The position numbers and the translations under genes are program-made. From an uncultured Muribaculaceae bacterium (GTDB lineage: Bacteria > Bacteroidota > Bacteroidia > Bacteroidales > Muribaculaceae), in the NCBI GenBank assembly GCA_944321685.1, contig CALUMH010000012.1, forward strand, positions 1 through 64,000: a stretch of DNA of 64,000 bases. Reading direction: 5' to 3'. Below are positions 52,197 to 60,371 of this stretch, piece after piece; position 1 is the first letter of the stretch, and each line of letters opens with the position of its first letter. Under the pieces are notes generated by a model. It worked only from the letters and a program-made list of their open reading frames with translations. It ran no database searches and was not told where the DNA came from.

Positions 52197-53639
52197 ATGA
52201 AAAAGATATATTCATATATGCTGTTGCTGCTCATGATGCTGCCGCTGATGGCAACATTGCAGAGCTGCGACGAGGAAGAAATAGTTTTTGAAAGCGACCT
52301 CCCGCGGTTCGAGTTGCGCGACGACCGCATCTTGGTGGAAGTGCTTGTGCCGTCCAACACTCCCGTGGGTGACGAAATGTACATAGTGGGTGCAATCAAC
52401 GGCGGTGATGCCAATGCCGTAAAGGGCAATCCGCTGTGGCAATTGGAAAAGGCTGCCGACTATGATTACAAATATGGCATCTACCTCGATCCCACAACGT
52501 TTGCTGAGGGTACTTCTCTCGCCGACGGTTACTACTTTTACTCGGCTACCCAACGCGAAGAACGCACATTGAAAGGCGACAGTGTGATGCACTACGACAA
52601 TGCCGGTGTTGGTTCGCGCATCAATATCAATGCCGAGCGTTGGGCATCATATTTTGCATCAGGCGAAGAAATCACTCATGACGGTTATGTGATTTATGTA
52701 ATCGACAACAGCGGCTACGAGGAACTTGCCATGTATGCTTATGGCGATGCCGAGGCATTCGGTGCATGGCCGGGCATATTGCCAACGGGAACCGAAGTTG
52801 TTGACGGAACCGAATACAAATATTTCGACACAGGCGAGGCTAATGCAGGATTGTCGTTGAACCTCATATTCAACAACAATAACAATGGCAGCCAGCTTGC
52901 CGATTTCCCCGTAGTGCTCGACCGTGACTACTTTATTGAATTGACTCCCGACGGTGCAGTTGAAATCGACCAAAGCGCAATGGTTGAACACGACGGCTAT
53001 GCAATATTCTTCGAGGACCTTACGGGCTGGGATACTCTGAACCTGTATGTATGGGGCGACGGTGTGAACGACCTGTTTGGTGCATGGCCGGGAATGGCCC
53101 CAACAGGCGAAGTCACCATCAACGGTGTAAATTACAAGTATTTCGACACAGGCGAGGCTAATGCAGGCGTGTTTGTCAATGTGATAATGAACAACGGTGA
53201 TGTTCAATTCGACCTTGCAGGTATAACCCTCGACCGCGACTATTACTATTCGATTACAGCTACCGGAGGTGTGGAAATTGAAGATCCGAACTCTTACACA
53301 GGAGGCGGAGCCGTAGAACCGGAACCCGAACCTGAGCCTGAACCGGAACCTGCCGAAGCCTATACCATTTATGTGGAAAACCTCACCGGCTGGGATGCAA
53401 TTTATATGTATTCTTGGGGTGATGTGAACGACATTTTCGGTGCATGGCCGGGAATGGCTCCGACTGGAACAACCGAAATAGAGGGCACCACCTACACATA
53501 TTGGGAAATCGAAGGAAGCGGCGAATCGCAAAACCTGATTTTCAACAACGGTACCGACCAGGCACCCGACTTCGCAGCAACCCTCGACCGCGACTATTAT
53601 CTTACTGTAACCGCCACAAGTGTTACCGAAAAGGAATAA
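52197..53639 (+). CDS. SusE/F-like starch-binding lipoprotein with three CBM26-like modules
   Basis: A 480-residue surface lipoprotein (Cys24 in TLQSC, followed by DEEE, a surface-export signal). An N-terminal SusE-type domain (about 30-155) is followed by three similar modules at about 160-260, 262-362 and 390-478. Each has the pattern G-(W/Y)-(D/E)-x-(L/I)-x-(M/L)-Y, then FGAWPG and a TG or PTG turn, then LDRDY(Y/F). WPG modules of this type bind starch. A Glu-Pro repeat linker separates modules two and three. The first two modules share a 29-bp identical DNA stretch. It takes the SusE/F position after susD and before GH13. Confidence 0.85.
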   Translation: MKKIYSYMLLLLMMLPLMATLQSCDEEEIVFESDLPRFELRDDRILVEVLVPSNTPVGDEMYIVGAINGGDANAVKGNPLWQLEKAADYDYKYGIYLDPTTFAEGTSLADGYYFYSATQREERTLKGDSVMHYDNAGVGSRININAERWASYFASGEEITHDGYVIYVIDNSGYEELAMYAYGDAEAFGAWPGILPTGTEVVDGTEYKYFDTGEANAGLSLNLIFNNNNNGSQLADFPVVLDRDYFIELTPDGAVEIDQSAMVEHDGYAIFFEDLTGWDTLNLYVWGDGVNDLFGAWPGMAPTGEVTINGVNYKYFDTGEANAGVFVNVIMNNGDVQFDLAGITLDRDYYYSITATGGVEIEDPNSYTGGGAVEPEPEPEPEPEPAEAYTIYVENLTGWDAIYMYSWGDVNDIFGAWPGMAPTGTTEIEGTTYTYWEIEGSGESQNLIFNNGTDQAPDFAATLDRDYYLTVTATSVTEKE

Positions 53640-53653
53640 CATAATCTTTTTAT

Positions 53654-53692
53654 TGTAGAGACGCGATAGACGCGATTAATCGCGTCTCTACA
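53654..53692. repeat. GAGACG-arm palindrome, copy 4
   Basis: Arms TGTAGAGACGCGA (53654-53666) and TCGCGTCTCTACA (53680-53692) with a 13-bp centre that repeats part of the arm (TAGACGCGATTAA). It lies in the 83-bp gap between the SusE/F-like and GH13 genes. It could form a strong hairpin in the operon mRNA. Confidence 0.75.
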
Positions 53693-53722
53693 TATTCACC
53701 TAACATTAAACAACTTAAACCA

Positions 53723-55072
53723 ATGAAAGCCACAAAAATATTATTATCATCACTGATGCTTGCAAGCTCGCTGCTTGCAATGGGCAGCTGTTCGTCAAAC
53801 GATGAACCGGCCGGTCCTTCTACTCCTGGCGGTACCACACCCGGTGCAGCCGCAGGGACAATGGTGATATATGAAGCCAATCCTCGCTTTTTTGCCAATG
53901 AGAATTGTTTTGACGCTATCAACGCCCGCCTCGACGAAATAAAGGCAATGGGTACGACTGTACTGTGGATTATGCCCGTGTGCGAACCCGGAGAATTGAA
54001 ATCGGTAGGTTCTCCCTATTGCATAAAAGACTACAAAGCAGTAAATTCGCGCTATGGCACTATCGACGACTTGAAATCGCTTGTCGATAACGCACACTCG
54101 ATGGGGATGAAAGTGATACTCGACTGGGTGGCAAACCACACATCGTGGGACAACGCCTGGATTACCGAACATCCCGACTGGTACACGCAAGATGGTGCCG
54201 GCAACATCACTTCGCCTGCCGGACAAAACTGGACCGATGTGGCCGACCTCAATTATGACAACGCCGAAATGCGTGCCGCAATGATTGATGCAATGAAATA
54301 CTGGGTCACGACTGTGGGCATCGACGGCTATCGTTGTGACTATACCGACGGTGTGCCCCACGACTTTTGGGCCGATGCAATAAAGCAATTGCGTGCCATC
54401 GACAGTGAATTATTCATGCTGTCGGAATCGGAAGGGAGCGACTACCTGAAGGACGGCTTTGATATGTACTACGACTGGTCGTATGCCACACTGCTGAAGA
54501 ACCTGTTCAACGGCGGCGACATCAAAACATTCTTCGAGAAAGCCGACGAATTGCTTGCCCCGATTGATGATGCATCACGTGTAATGCGATATGTGTATAA
54601 CCACGATGTGGCTTCATCGAATACCCTTACATCGCTTTACGGCGGTGCCGATGCGCTGCCCGCAGCTTATGCATTGACTGCAATGCTCAATGGCACCCCC
54701 CTGGTTTACTCTTCAATGGAAACCAATTTGTCGAGTGGCGGAACTCTTTCGTTCTTCAACTACAATCCGCTCACGTGGAACAGCGATAAAGCCGACGTAT
54801 ATGCCACAATCAACGACGCATACACAGCTACCGCCGAAGTGCGCGGAGGTGAATTGCTCACATATTCCACCGGCGACGTGGTAACTTTTGCCCGTGTCAA
54901 CGGTTCGCACTCGATGCTCGTGATGGTTAACCCCACCGGCGATGGGGTCACGGTGAAAGTGCCGATGGCCTACTCAGGAACCGAGATGCGTGATATGCTC
55001 ACCAAGACCGATGTTGAACTGCCCATGACCATCGACCTCGCGGGTTATGAATATGCCATTTATTACAAATAA
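53723..55072 (+). CDS. GH13 alpha-amylase lipoprotein (SusG/neopullulanase-like)
   Basis: A 449-residue GH13 enzyme. Lipoprotein signal with Cys23 (AMGSC), then SSNDEP and a Pro/Gly linker, consistent with display on the cell surface. The four GH13 regions are present: DWVANHT; GYRCD with nucleophile Asp206; LSE with Glu235 as acid/base; YNHD with Asp295. The C-terminal beta domain ends in YAIYYK. It is shorter than SusG and lacks its inserted CBM58, so binding probably depends on the SusE/F-like protein. It cuts alpha-1,4 glucan into oligomers for SusCD import. Confidence 0.92.
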   Translation: MKATKILLSSLMLASSLLAMGSCSSNDEPAGPSTPGGTTPGAAAGTMVIYEANPRFFANENCFDAINARLDEIKAMGTTVLWIMPVCEPGELKSVGSPYCIKDYKAVNSRYGTIDDLKSLVDNAHSMGMKVILDWVANHTSWDNAWITEHPDWYTQDGAGNITSPAGQNWTDVADLNYDNAEMRAAMIDAMKYWVTTVGIDGYRCDYTDGVPHDFWADAIKQLRAIDSELFMLSESEGSDYLKDGFDMYYDWSYATLLKNLFNGGDIKTFFEKADELLAPIDDASRVMRYVYNHDVASSNTLTSLYGGADALPAAYALTAMLNGTPLVYSSMETNLSSGGTLSFFNYNPLTWNSDKADVYATINDAYTATAEVRGGELLTYSTGDVVTFARVNGSHSMLVMVNPTGDGVTVKVPMAYSGTEMRDMLTKTDVELPMTIDLAGYEYAIYYK

Positions 55073-55089
55073 CGACATATATTGCGTTT

Positions 55090-57216
55090 ATGAGACCTTT
55101 CTTATGTAAGATTTTTTCCGTCATCTCTGCCATGTTACCACTGTGCGCCGTGGCGGCCGACACGGCCAGCTCTCCCAATGGCAGATTGCAGCTTTCGGTC
55201 GATGTCAACGACAACGGGCAACCCTGCTACGGATTAACGTTGGATGGCAACCCAGTGATTAAAAACAGCCTCCTCGGACTTTCGGGACGCGAGGCCGATT
55301 TCACCACCGGCTTCACGGTGAGGAATGTGGCCACGGCCACACACGACGGCACTTGGGAACCGGTGTGGGGCGAATATGCAACTGTGCGCGACCATTACAA
55401 CGAACTTGCTGTAACTTTCGTGCAAGAACGGGAAAACGGGTTGACTATGACTGTGCGTTTCCGCCTGTTTGACGACGGGCTCGGTTTCCGTTACGAGCTA
55501 CCCGAACAGGAACCGGTGAACTACCTTGCTGTCATGGACGAAGCCACCGAATTCAATCTTGCCGCCGACAACACGCTGTATTGTATGCCCGGCGACTACG
55601 ACACCGACGAATACCTGTATGCCACATCGCCACTGTCGCAAGTTGCAAGCGCACTGGCAGGTTACCGGGGCCGCCACAGCGAGAGCCAAGCTATCGACAA
55701 GTTAACTGTGCAGACTCCGTTGATGATGAAAAGTCCCGACGGAGGGATGTACATCAACATACACGAGGCCGCACTTGTGGATTATGCAGCCATGTCGCTT
55801 GATGTTGATACATTGAACTACGGCCTTTCGGCTCACCTCACTCCAGATGTAAACGGCGTGGCAGCTTACGTGCAATTGCCGTTCAACACACCGTGGCGCA
55901 CCGTCATCGTTGCCGATAATGCCTGCGACATTCTTGCATCGCAACTTATCTACAATCTTAACGAACCGTGCAAGATAGAAGATACGTCGTGGATTAAGCC
56001 GCAAAAATTTGTCGGCGTGTGGTGGGAAATGTTCATAGGCACACAACGCACTTGGGCCTACAGCGACTATTACAAGGCCAAACCGGGTATAACCGACTAT
56101 TCCAAACTCACTCCCAACGGCCGCCACGCAGCCAATACCGAAAATGTGAAACGCTACATTGATTTCGCTGCCGAAAACGGCATAGATGGTGTGCTGGTGG
56201 AAGGATGGAACGAGGGTTGGGAAGACTGGGCAAGTTTCCGCAAAAACCGCCAATTCCTCTTCGACAAGCCTTATCCCGACTTTGACATCGATGAATTGCA
56301 GCAATATGCCGCCGACCGCGGGGTGAAAATCATCATGCACCACGAAACCGCAGCCAATGCCGCCGACTATGAACGCCAACTCGACCGCGCCTTCCAATAC
56401 ATGGTGGATCACGGTTACAATTCGGTAAAGACCGGTTATGTGGGTGGCATCATACCTCGCAGCGAGCACCACTCATCGCAATGGATGGTAAACCATTATT
56501 TACACGTGGCAAAGCGTGCCGCCGATTATCGCATCATGGTCGATAGCCACGAAGCCGTGCGACCAACCGGGTTGTGCCGCACTTATCCCAACTGGGTAGC
56601 CCAGGAGTCGGCTCGCGGCGGGGAGTTTGAATCGATGGGAGGCAATCCGCCCGAGCATACCACCATATTGCCTTTCACAAGGCTTAAAGGCGGCCCGATG
56701 GATTATACCCCCGGATTGTTTGAAACTCGCCTTAGCTATTATAATGAAGGCAAAACCGGACAGGCATTGACCACACTTGCCCGCCAGCTTGCATTATACC
56801 TCACAATGCCGAGCCCGCTGCAAATGGCCTGCGACCTGCCCGAGAATTACAAGCGATTCCCCGACGCATTCCAATTCATCAAAGATGTGCCTGTTGACTG
56901 GAGCGACAGCCGTTACCTTGAGGCAGAACCGGGCGATTACATCACCGTTGCACGCCGCGACAAGCATTCCCAAGACTGGTATGTGGGAGGCGTGACCGAC
57001 GAGAATGCCCGCACGGCCGAAATAGACTTCAGCTTCCTGCCCAAAGGCGTGGACTATGAAGCCACCATTTATGCCGACGGCAAAGATGCTCATTACAAAG
57101 ACAATCCACAGTCATACAGCATCACAACCAAAAAGAAAATCAACCACAAGACGCGGCTAAAGCAATACATTGCTCCAGGCGGCGGTTTCGCCATGCGCCT
57201 TGTGCCTAAAAAGTGA
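55090..57216 (+). CDS. susB: GH97 alpha-glucosidase, SusB-type
   Basis: A 708-residue periplasmic GH97 enzyme with a Sec signal peptide (about 1-22, ending AVAA). Glu419 (MHHET), Glu488 (DSHEAV) and Glu512 (ARGGEF) have exactly the spacing of the two bases and the acid of B. thetaiotaomicron SusB (Glu439, Glu508, Glu532). It therefore belongs to the inverting alpha-glucosidase branch and not the retaining alpha-galactosidase branch with Asp. It starts 17 bp after GH13 and would turn imported maltooligosaccharides into glucose. A hairpin terminator follows. Confidence 0.94.
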   Translation: MRPFLCKIFSVISAMLPLCAVAADTASSPNGRLQLSVDVNDNGQPCYGLTLDGNPVIKNSLLGLSGREADFTTGFTVRNVATATHDGTWEPVWGEYATVRDHYNELAVTFVQERENGLTMTVRFRLFDDGLGFRYELPEQEPVNYLAVMDEATEFNLAADNTLYCMPGDYDTDEYLYATSPLSQVASALAGYRGRHSESQAIDKLTVQTPLMMKSPDGGMYINIHEAALVDYAAMSLDVDTLNYGLSAHLTPDVNGVAAYVQLPFNTPWRTVIVADNACDILASQLIYNLNEPCKIEDTSWIKPQKFVGVWWEMFIGTQRTWAYSDYYKAKPGITDYSKLTPNGRHAANTENVKRYIDFAAENGIDGVLVEGWNEGWEDWASFRKNRQFLFDKPYPDFDIDELQQYAADRGVKIIMHHETAANAADYERQLDRAFQYMVDHGYNSVKTGYVGGIIPRSEHHSSQWMVNHYLHVAKRAADYRIMVDSHEAVRPTGLCRTYPNWVAQESARGGEFESMGGNPPEHTTILPFTRLKGGPMDYTPGLFETRLSYYNEGKTGQALTTLARQLALYLTMPSPLQMACDLPENYKRFPDAFQFIKDVPVDWSDSRYLEAEPGDYITVARRDKHSQDWYVGGVTDENARTAEIDFSFLPKGVDYEATIYADGKDAHYKDNPQSYSITTKKKINHKTRLKQYIAPGGGFAMRLVPKK

Positions 57217-57299
57217 CTTATTAATCATAGGTAAATATACATAATATACATTTGGGTAAAGAAGAATAACCTTAATCTCATGAGTAAACAGTATTAAAG

Positions 57300-57329
57300 A
57301 AGGGAGCTGCCGCGATGGCAAGCTCCCTT
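57300..57329. terminator. Terminator between GH97 and the FtsZ-C-like gene
   Basis: AAGGGAGCT (57300-57308) pairs with AGCTCCCTT (57321-57329), with further GCC/GGC pairing inside. Convergent genes flank it, so it may serve both. The T tract is weak. Confidence 0.55.
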
Positions 57330-57362
57330 CCTTATAAGATAAACACCTGCTTTTTTAGCCGG

Positions 57363-57818
57363 TTAATCCTTGAACCCAGTCATCAGGAATATTTTCACAT
57401 CATCGGCTGCCATGCCGTCAACATTTGCCACCCCCCATATTATATCGGGATTGCCTTCTATTTCATCAAGGCATTGATTCATGCCGTCCATGTGGCCAAT
57501 CATGAAATTACCGTCACGTGGGATATGGAACGTAATCAGCAAGCTCGATGGAGCCTTGCCGCCATGTGCGGCAGAAATCCGGGAGATTGCATCCTTAAGC
57601 ATCGCATACAGGTCGGAGTTCAAGCCCGAGGCACTTGCAGCATCGATTTCACTCATGCCTTTTATAGTTTGCAACACATCGTTATGATCAATACTAATAA
57701 GATTGTCGCCGGCAATGAAACCATTCTCAATCATGTCAAGTATTTCCTCTTTCGAGGCAAGGCCGCCTGCTTGCTTTTCAAGCAGCTCTAAAATTTCATT
57801 CTTGCAGTCGTCTGTCAT
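57363..57818 (-). CDS. Small protein with FtsZ C-terminal-like domain
   Basis: A 151-residue cytoplasmic protein. The first 55 residues are helical in appearance. The C-terminal half (SSLLITFHIPRDGNFMIGHM..., MNQCLDEIEGNPDIIWGVANVD, then VKIFLMTGF) follows the strand-helix-strand pattern and the (D/N)-x-I-I-(W/F)-G-x-A motif of the FtsZ C-terminal domain. The GTPase domain is absent. It is a single gene. A modulator of FtsZ assembly is an attractive guess, but distant similarity by eye is weak evidence. Confidence 0.5.
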   Translation of the reverse strand: MTDDCKNEILELLEKQAGGLASKEEILDMIENGFIAGDNLISIDHNDVLQTIKGMSEIDAASASGLNSDLYAMLKDAISRISAAHGGKAPSSLLITFHIPRDGNFMIGHMDGMNQCLDEIEGNPDIIWGVANVDGMAADDVKIFLMTGFKD

Positions 57819-57915
57819 AATACCAGTTAGTTATAATGTTGTTTGACAAGGAATATAAATGCAGTATCGGATATACTGCAAAAATACGGAAAATCGACGA
57901 AACAACCGAGGCTTA

Positions 57916-58107
57916 ATTTGCTTTTGCGCTCGCCTTGCACTACCTTTCAATAACGTAGGCGGCGGCTCGGCATGGCGCAAATTCATGCAAGCATGATTTG
58001 CTTTTGCGCTCGCCTTGCACTACCTTTCAATAACGTAGGCGGCGGCTCGGCATGGCGCAAATTCATGCAAGCATGATTTGCTTTTGCGCTCGCCTTGCAC
58101 TACCTTT
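57916..58107 (+). promoter_or_regulatory. Tandem promoter repeats upstream of ychF (80-bp unit)
   Basis: An 80-bp unit beginning CTTTTGCGCTCGCC repeats exactly at 57921 and 58001, and its first 27 bp occur again at 58081. Each copy contains TTTG, a 20-nt spacer and TACCTTT. The first two copies end the -7 box with C (TACCTTTC), the third with G (TACCTTTG), which is the full consensus. Only the last copy directly precedes ychF. Confidence 0.85.
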
Positions 58108-58137
58108 GCACTCAGAAAATCAAGATATTTTATAGAT

Positions 58138-59241
58138 ATGGCTCTTCAATGTGGCATAGTGGGGTTGCCTAACGTAGGCAAATCGACCCTATTCAACTGC
58201 CTTTCAAACGCTAAGGCACAGTCTGCAAACTTCCCTTTCTGCACCATCGAGCCCAACGTGGGCGTTATTACTGTACCCGACGAACGGCTCAACGTACTGG
58301 CCAAGTTGGTAAACCCACAAAAGATAGTCCCGACAACGGTCGAGATAGTTGACATTGCAGGGCTGGTGAAAGGCGCATCGAAAGGCGAAGGCTTGGGCAA
58401 CAAGTTCCTTGCCAACATTCGCGAGACCGATGCCATACTGCACGTGCTGCGATGCTTTGACGACGACAACATAACACACGTTGACGGCTCAGTCGATCCA
58501 GTCCGTGACAAGGAAATAATCGACTATGAACTGCAGCTCAAAGACCTCGAAACCATCGAAGGGCGCATAGGCCGTGTGCAGAAACAGGCGCAGACGGGCG
58601 GCGACAAGCAGGCAAAGCTGCAATACGACGTATTGAGCCAGTACAAGGCGGCCCTGGAGCAGGGCAAGCCGGCACGCACGGTGCAGTTCGAGAGCAAGGA
58701 GGAGCAAAAGGTGGCCCACGACCTGTTCCTGCTCACCAACAAGCCTGTGCTGTATGTGTGCAACGTCGATGACGCGAGTGCCGTAAACGGGAACCGATAC
58801 GTTGACATGGTGCGCGAAGCCGTCAAGGAAGAAGGTGCCGAGATATTGATAGTGGCTGCAAAAATCGAGTCGGAAATCGCAGAACTCGACTCCTACGAAG
58901 ACAAGCAAATGTTCCTCAGCGAGATAGGCCTCGAGGAGTCGGGTGTGAACCGCCTCATCAAGGCCGCCTACAAGCTGCTCAACCTGGAGACATTCCTCAC
59001 CGCCGGCCCGCAGGAGGTGCGCGCATGGACCTTCCGCCGCGGCAGCAAGGCCCCGCAGTGCGCCGGCGTGATACACAGCGACTTCGAGAAAGGCTTCATA
59101 CGCGCCGAGGTGATAAAATACGACGACTACGTGGCACTGGGCAGCGAGGCCGCCGTGAAGGAGGCCGGCAAGATGTACGTCGAAGGCAAGGACTACATAG
59201 TCCAAGACGGCGACATCATGCACTTCCGCTTCAACGTGTGA
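58138..59241 (+). CDS. ychF: Redox-regulated ATPase YchF/OLA1
   Basis: A 367-residue Obg-family P-loop protein. G1 is [10 protein letters not shown]3 is [10 protein letters not shown], and the G4 region [12 protein letters not shown] replaces the usual NKxD-type motif, which is why the family prefers ATP. A helical insertion follows, then a C-terminal TGS domain ([26 protein letters not shown], ending IMHFRFNV). It is conserved in nearly all bacteria and tied to ribosomes and stress response. The ATG at 58138 is the start; the upstream extension lies in the tandem repeats. A clear terminator follows. Confidence 0.96.
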   Translation: MALQCGIVGLPNVGKSTLFNCLSNAKAQSANFPFCTIEPNVGVITVPDERLNVLAKLVNPQKIVPTTVEIVDIAGLVKGASKGEGLGNKFLANIRETDAILHVLRCFDDDNITHVDGSVDPVRDKEIIDYELQLKDLETIEGRIGRVQKQAQTGGDKQAKLQYDVLSQYKAALEQGKPARTVQFESKEEQKVAHDLFLLTNKPVLYVCNVDDASAVNGNRYVDMVREAVKEEGAEILIVAAKIESEIAELDSYEDKQMFLSEIGLEESGVNRLIKAAYKLLNLETFLTAGPQEVRAWTFRRGSKAPQCAGVIHSDFEKGFIRAEVIKYDDYVALGSEAAVKEAGKMYVEGKDYIVQDGDIMHFRFNV

Positions 59242-59268
59242 CACATTCCGACTTTTCATAACATACCC

Positions 59269-59308
59269 CGGGAACGAAGCTTAATATAAGCCCGTTCCCG
59301 ATTTTTTT
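59269..59308 (+). terminator. Terminator after ychF
   Basis: CGGGAACG (59269-59276) pairs with CGTTCCCG (59293-59300), with GCTT/AAGC inside. A run of T follows to 59308. Confidence 0.8.
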
Positions 59309-59371
59309 ATGGGAAACGCCTCTCGGGCAAAAAACATATGCCAACCAATCTTTCTTACAAAAATAATTCAG

Positions 59372-59379
59372 TACCTTTG
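59372..59379 (+). promoter_or_regulatory. Predicted -7 box of the GT2 gene
   Basis: TACCTTTG matches TAnnTTTG, 32 bp upstream of the start at 59412. The -33 region has TTTC in place of TTTG. Confidence 0.5.
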
Positions 59380-59411
59380 TTAATATAAGCAATATAAATT
59401 TTCCTAACTCT

Positions 59412-60371
59412 ATGGCTGTTCTAAAATACCAAAGCGACAAATTCAAATGCGGGAACCATAAATATACACTGACGTTCTTTACTTCGACATACAACCGTAA
59501 AGATACCATAACACGCACATACGAATCGCTGCTAAGCATAATACCACCATATTACAACGGTTCAAAAGTGACATTTGAATGGATAATAGTGGACGACGGT
59601 TCCACCGACAACACTGCCGAACTGTGCAGAAAATGGTGCGACGAGAACCGCCTGCCCATGCGCTATTACCAACAGGAAAACCAAGGCAAGCACGTGGCAA
59701 TGAACTTTGCCATACAACAAGCTGCCTGCGGCGAATTTTGGCTGACCATAGACAGCGACGACACCATATTGCCCAATGCTCTTGAAATATACTTCAGGGA
59801 ATGGAACAACATTGGCAACGATGATGAATTTTGTGCCGTTACAGCCCGATGCAAAGAAGAAAACGGGAATATCGTCGGGAATCCCCTTCCGCACTCCCCT
59901 CTCGACGTGTCGGCAATAGACCTGAGACTGAAATACCGCATCAAGGGTGAGATGCTTGAAATGTATCGGGTTGAGATTTTAAAACAATATCCGTTCCCGT
60001 CATATGACCCACGCATGAGATTTTGCCCCGAGAGCATAATATGGTTTGAGATAGCAAAAAAATACAAGATGCGTGTCGTTGACGAAGCTGCAAGGATTTA
60101 TTTCCACGACACAGCAACCTCGATAATGTCGGCAAAAAACATAAACCGATCTGCCGCCAATTACTACTTGTGGCTTTACCATATCAACAACTTGAGCCGC
60201 TATATAATATACAACCCCGTTTTCATACTGAAAGCCTATGTGGGCATAAGCATGGACGGCTTCACATCGGGTCGCAATGTGTTCTCGATTCTAAAAGATT
60301 GCAACAGTTTATTAAAAAAATTGCTTGCAGCCCTGTTCATGCCAATCGGCTTAATTTTATCCCGGCGTTGA
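59412..60371 (+). CDS. Family 2 glycosyltransferase
   Basis: A 319-residue GT2 (GT-A fold) transferase. The N-terminal TLTFFTSTYNRKDTITRTYESL block, WIIVDDGSTDNT, and the metal-binding LTIDSDDTILPNA (D-x-D) are present. A hydrophobic C-terminal part (about 270-319) may contact the membrane. It probably adds a sugar during surface polysaccharide synthesis. It is convergent with the flippase gene, overlapping it by 15 bp, but likely belongs to the same surface-glycan region. Confidence 0.88.
   Translation: MAVLKYQSDKFKCGNHKYTLTFFTSTYNRKDTITRTYESLLSIIPPYYNGSKVTFEWIIVDDGSTDNTAELCRKWCDENRLPMRYYQQENQGKHVAMNFAIQQAACGEFWLTIDSDDTILPNALEIYFREWNNIGNDDEFCAVTARCKEENGNIVGNPLPHSPLDVSAIDLRLKYRIKGEMLEMYRVEILKQYPFPSYDPRMRFCPESIIWFEIAKKYKMRVVDEAARIYFHDTATSIMSAKNINRSAANYYLWLYHINNLSRYIIYNPVFILKAYVGISMDGFTSGRNVFSILKDCNSLLKKLLAALFMPIGLILSRR

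Noticed and set aside
57916..58107. Tandem repeats considered as a CRISPR array
   Set aside because: The repeats abut directly with an 80-bp period and no unique spacers, and each contains a promoter. No cas genes are nearby.
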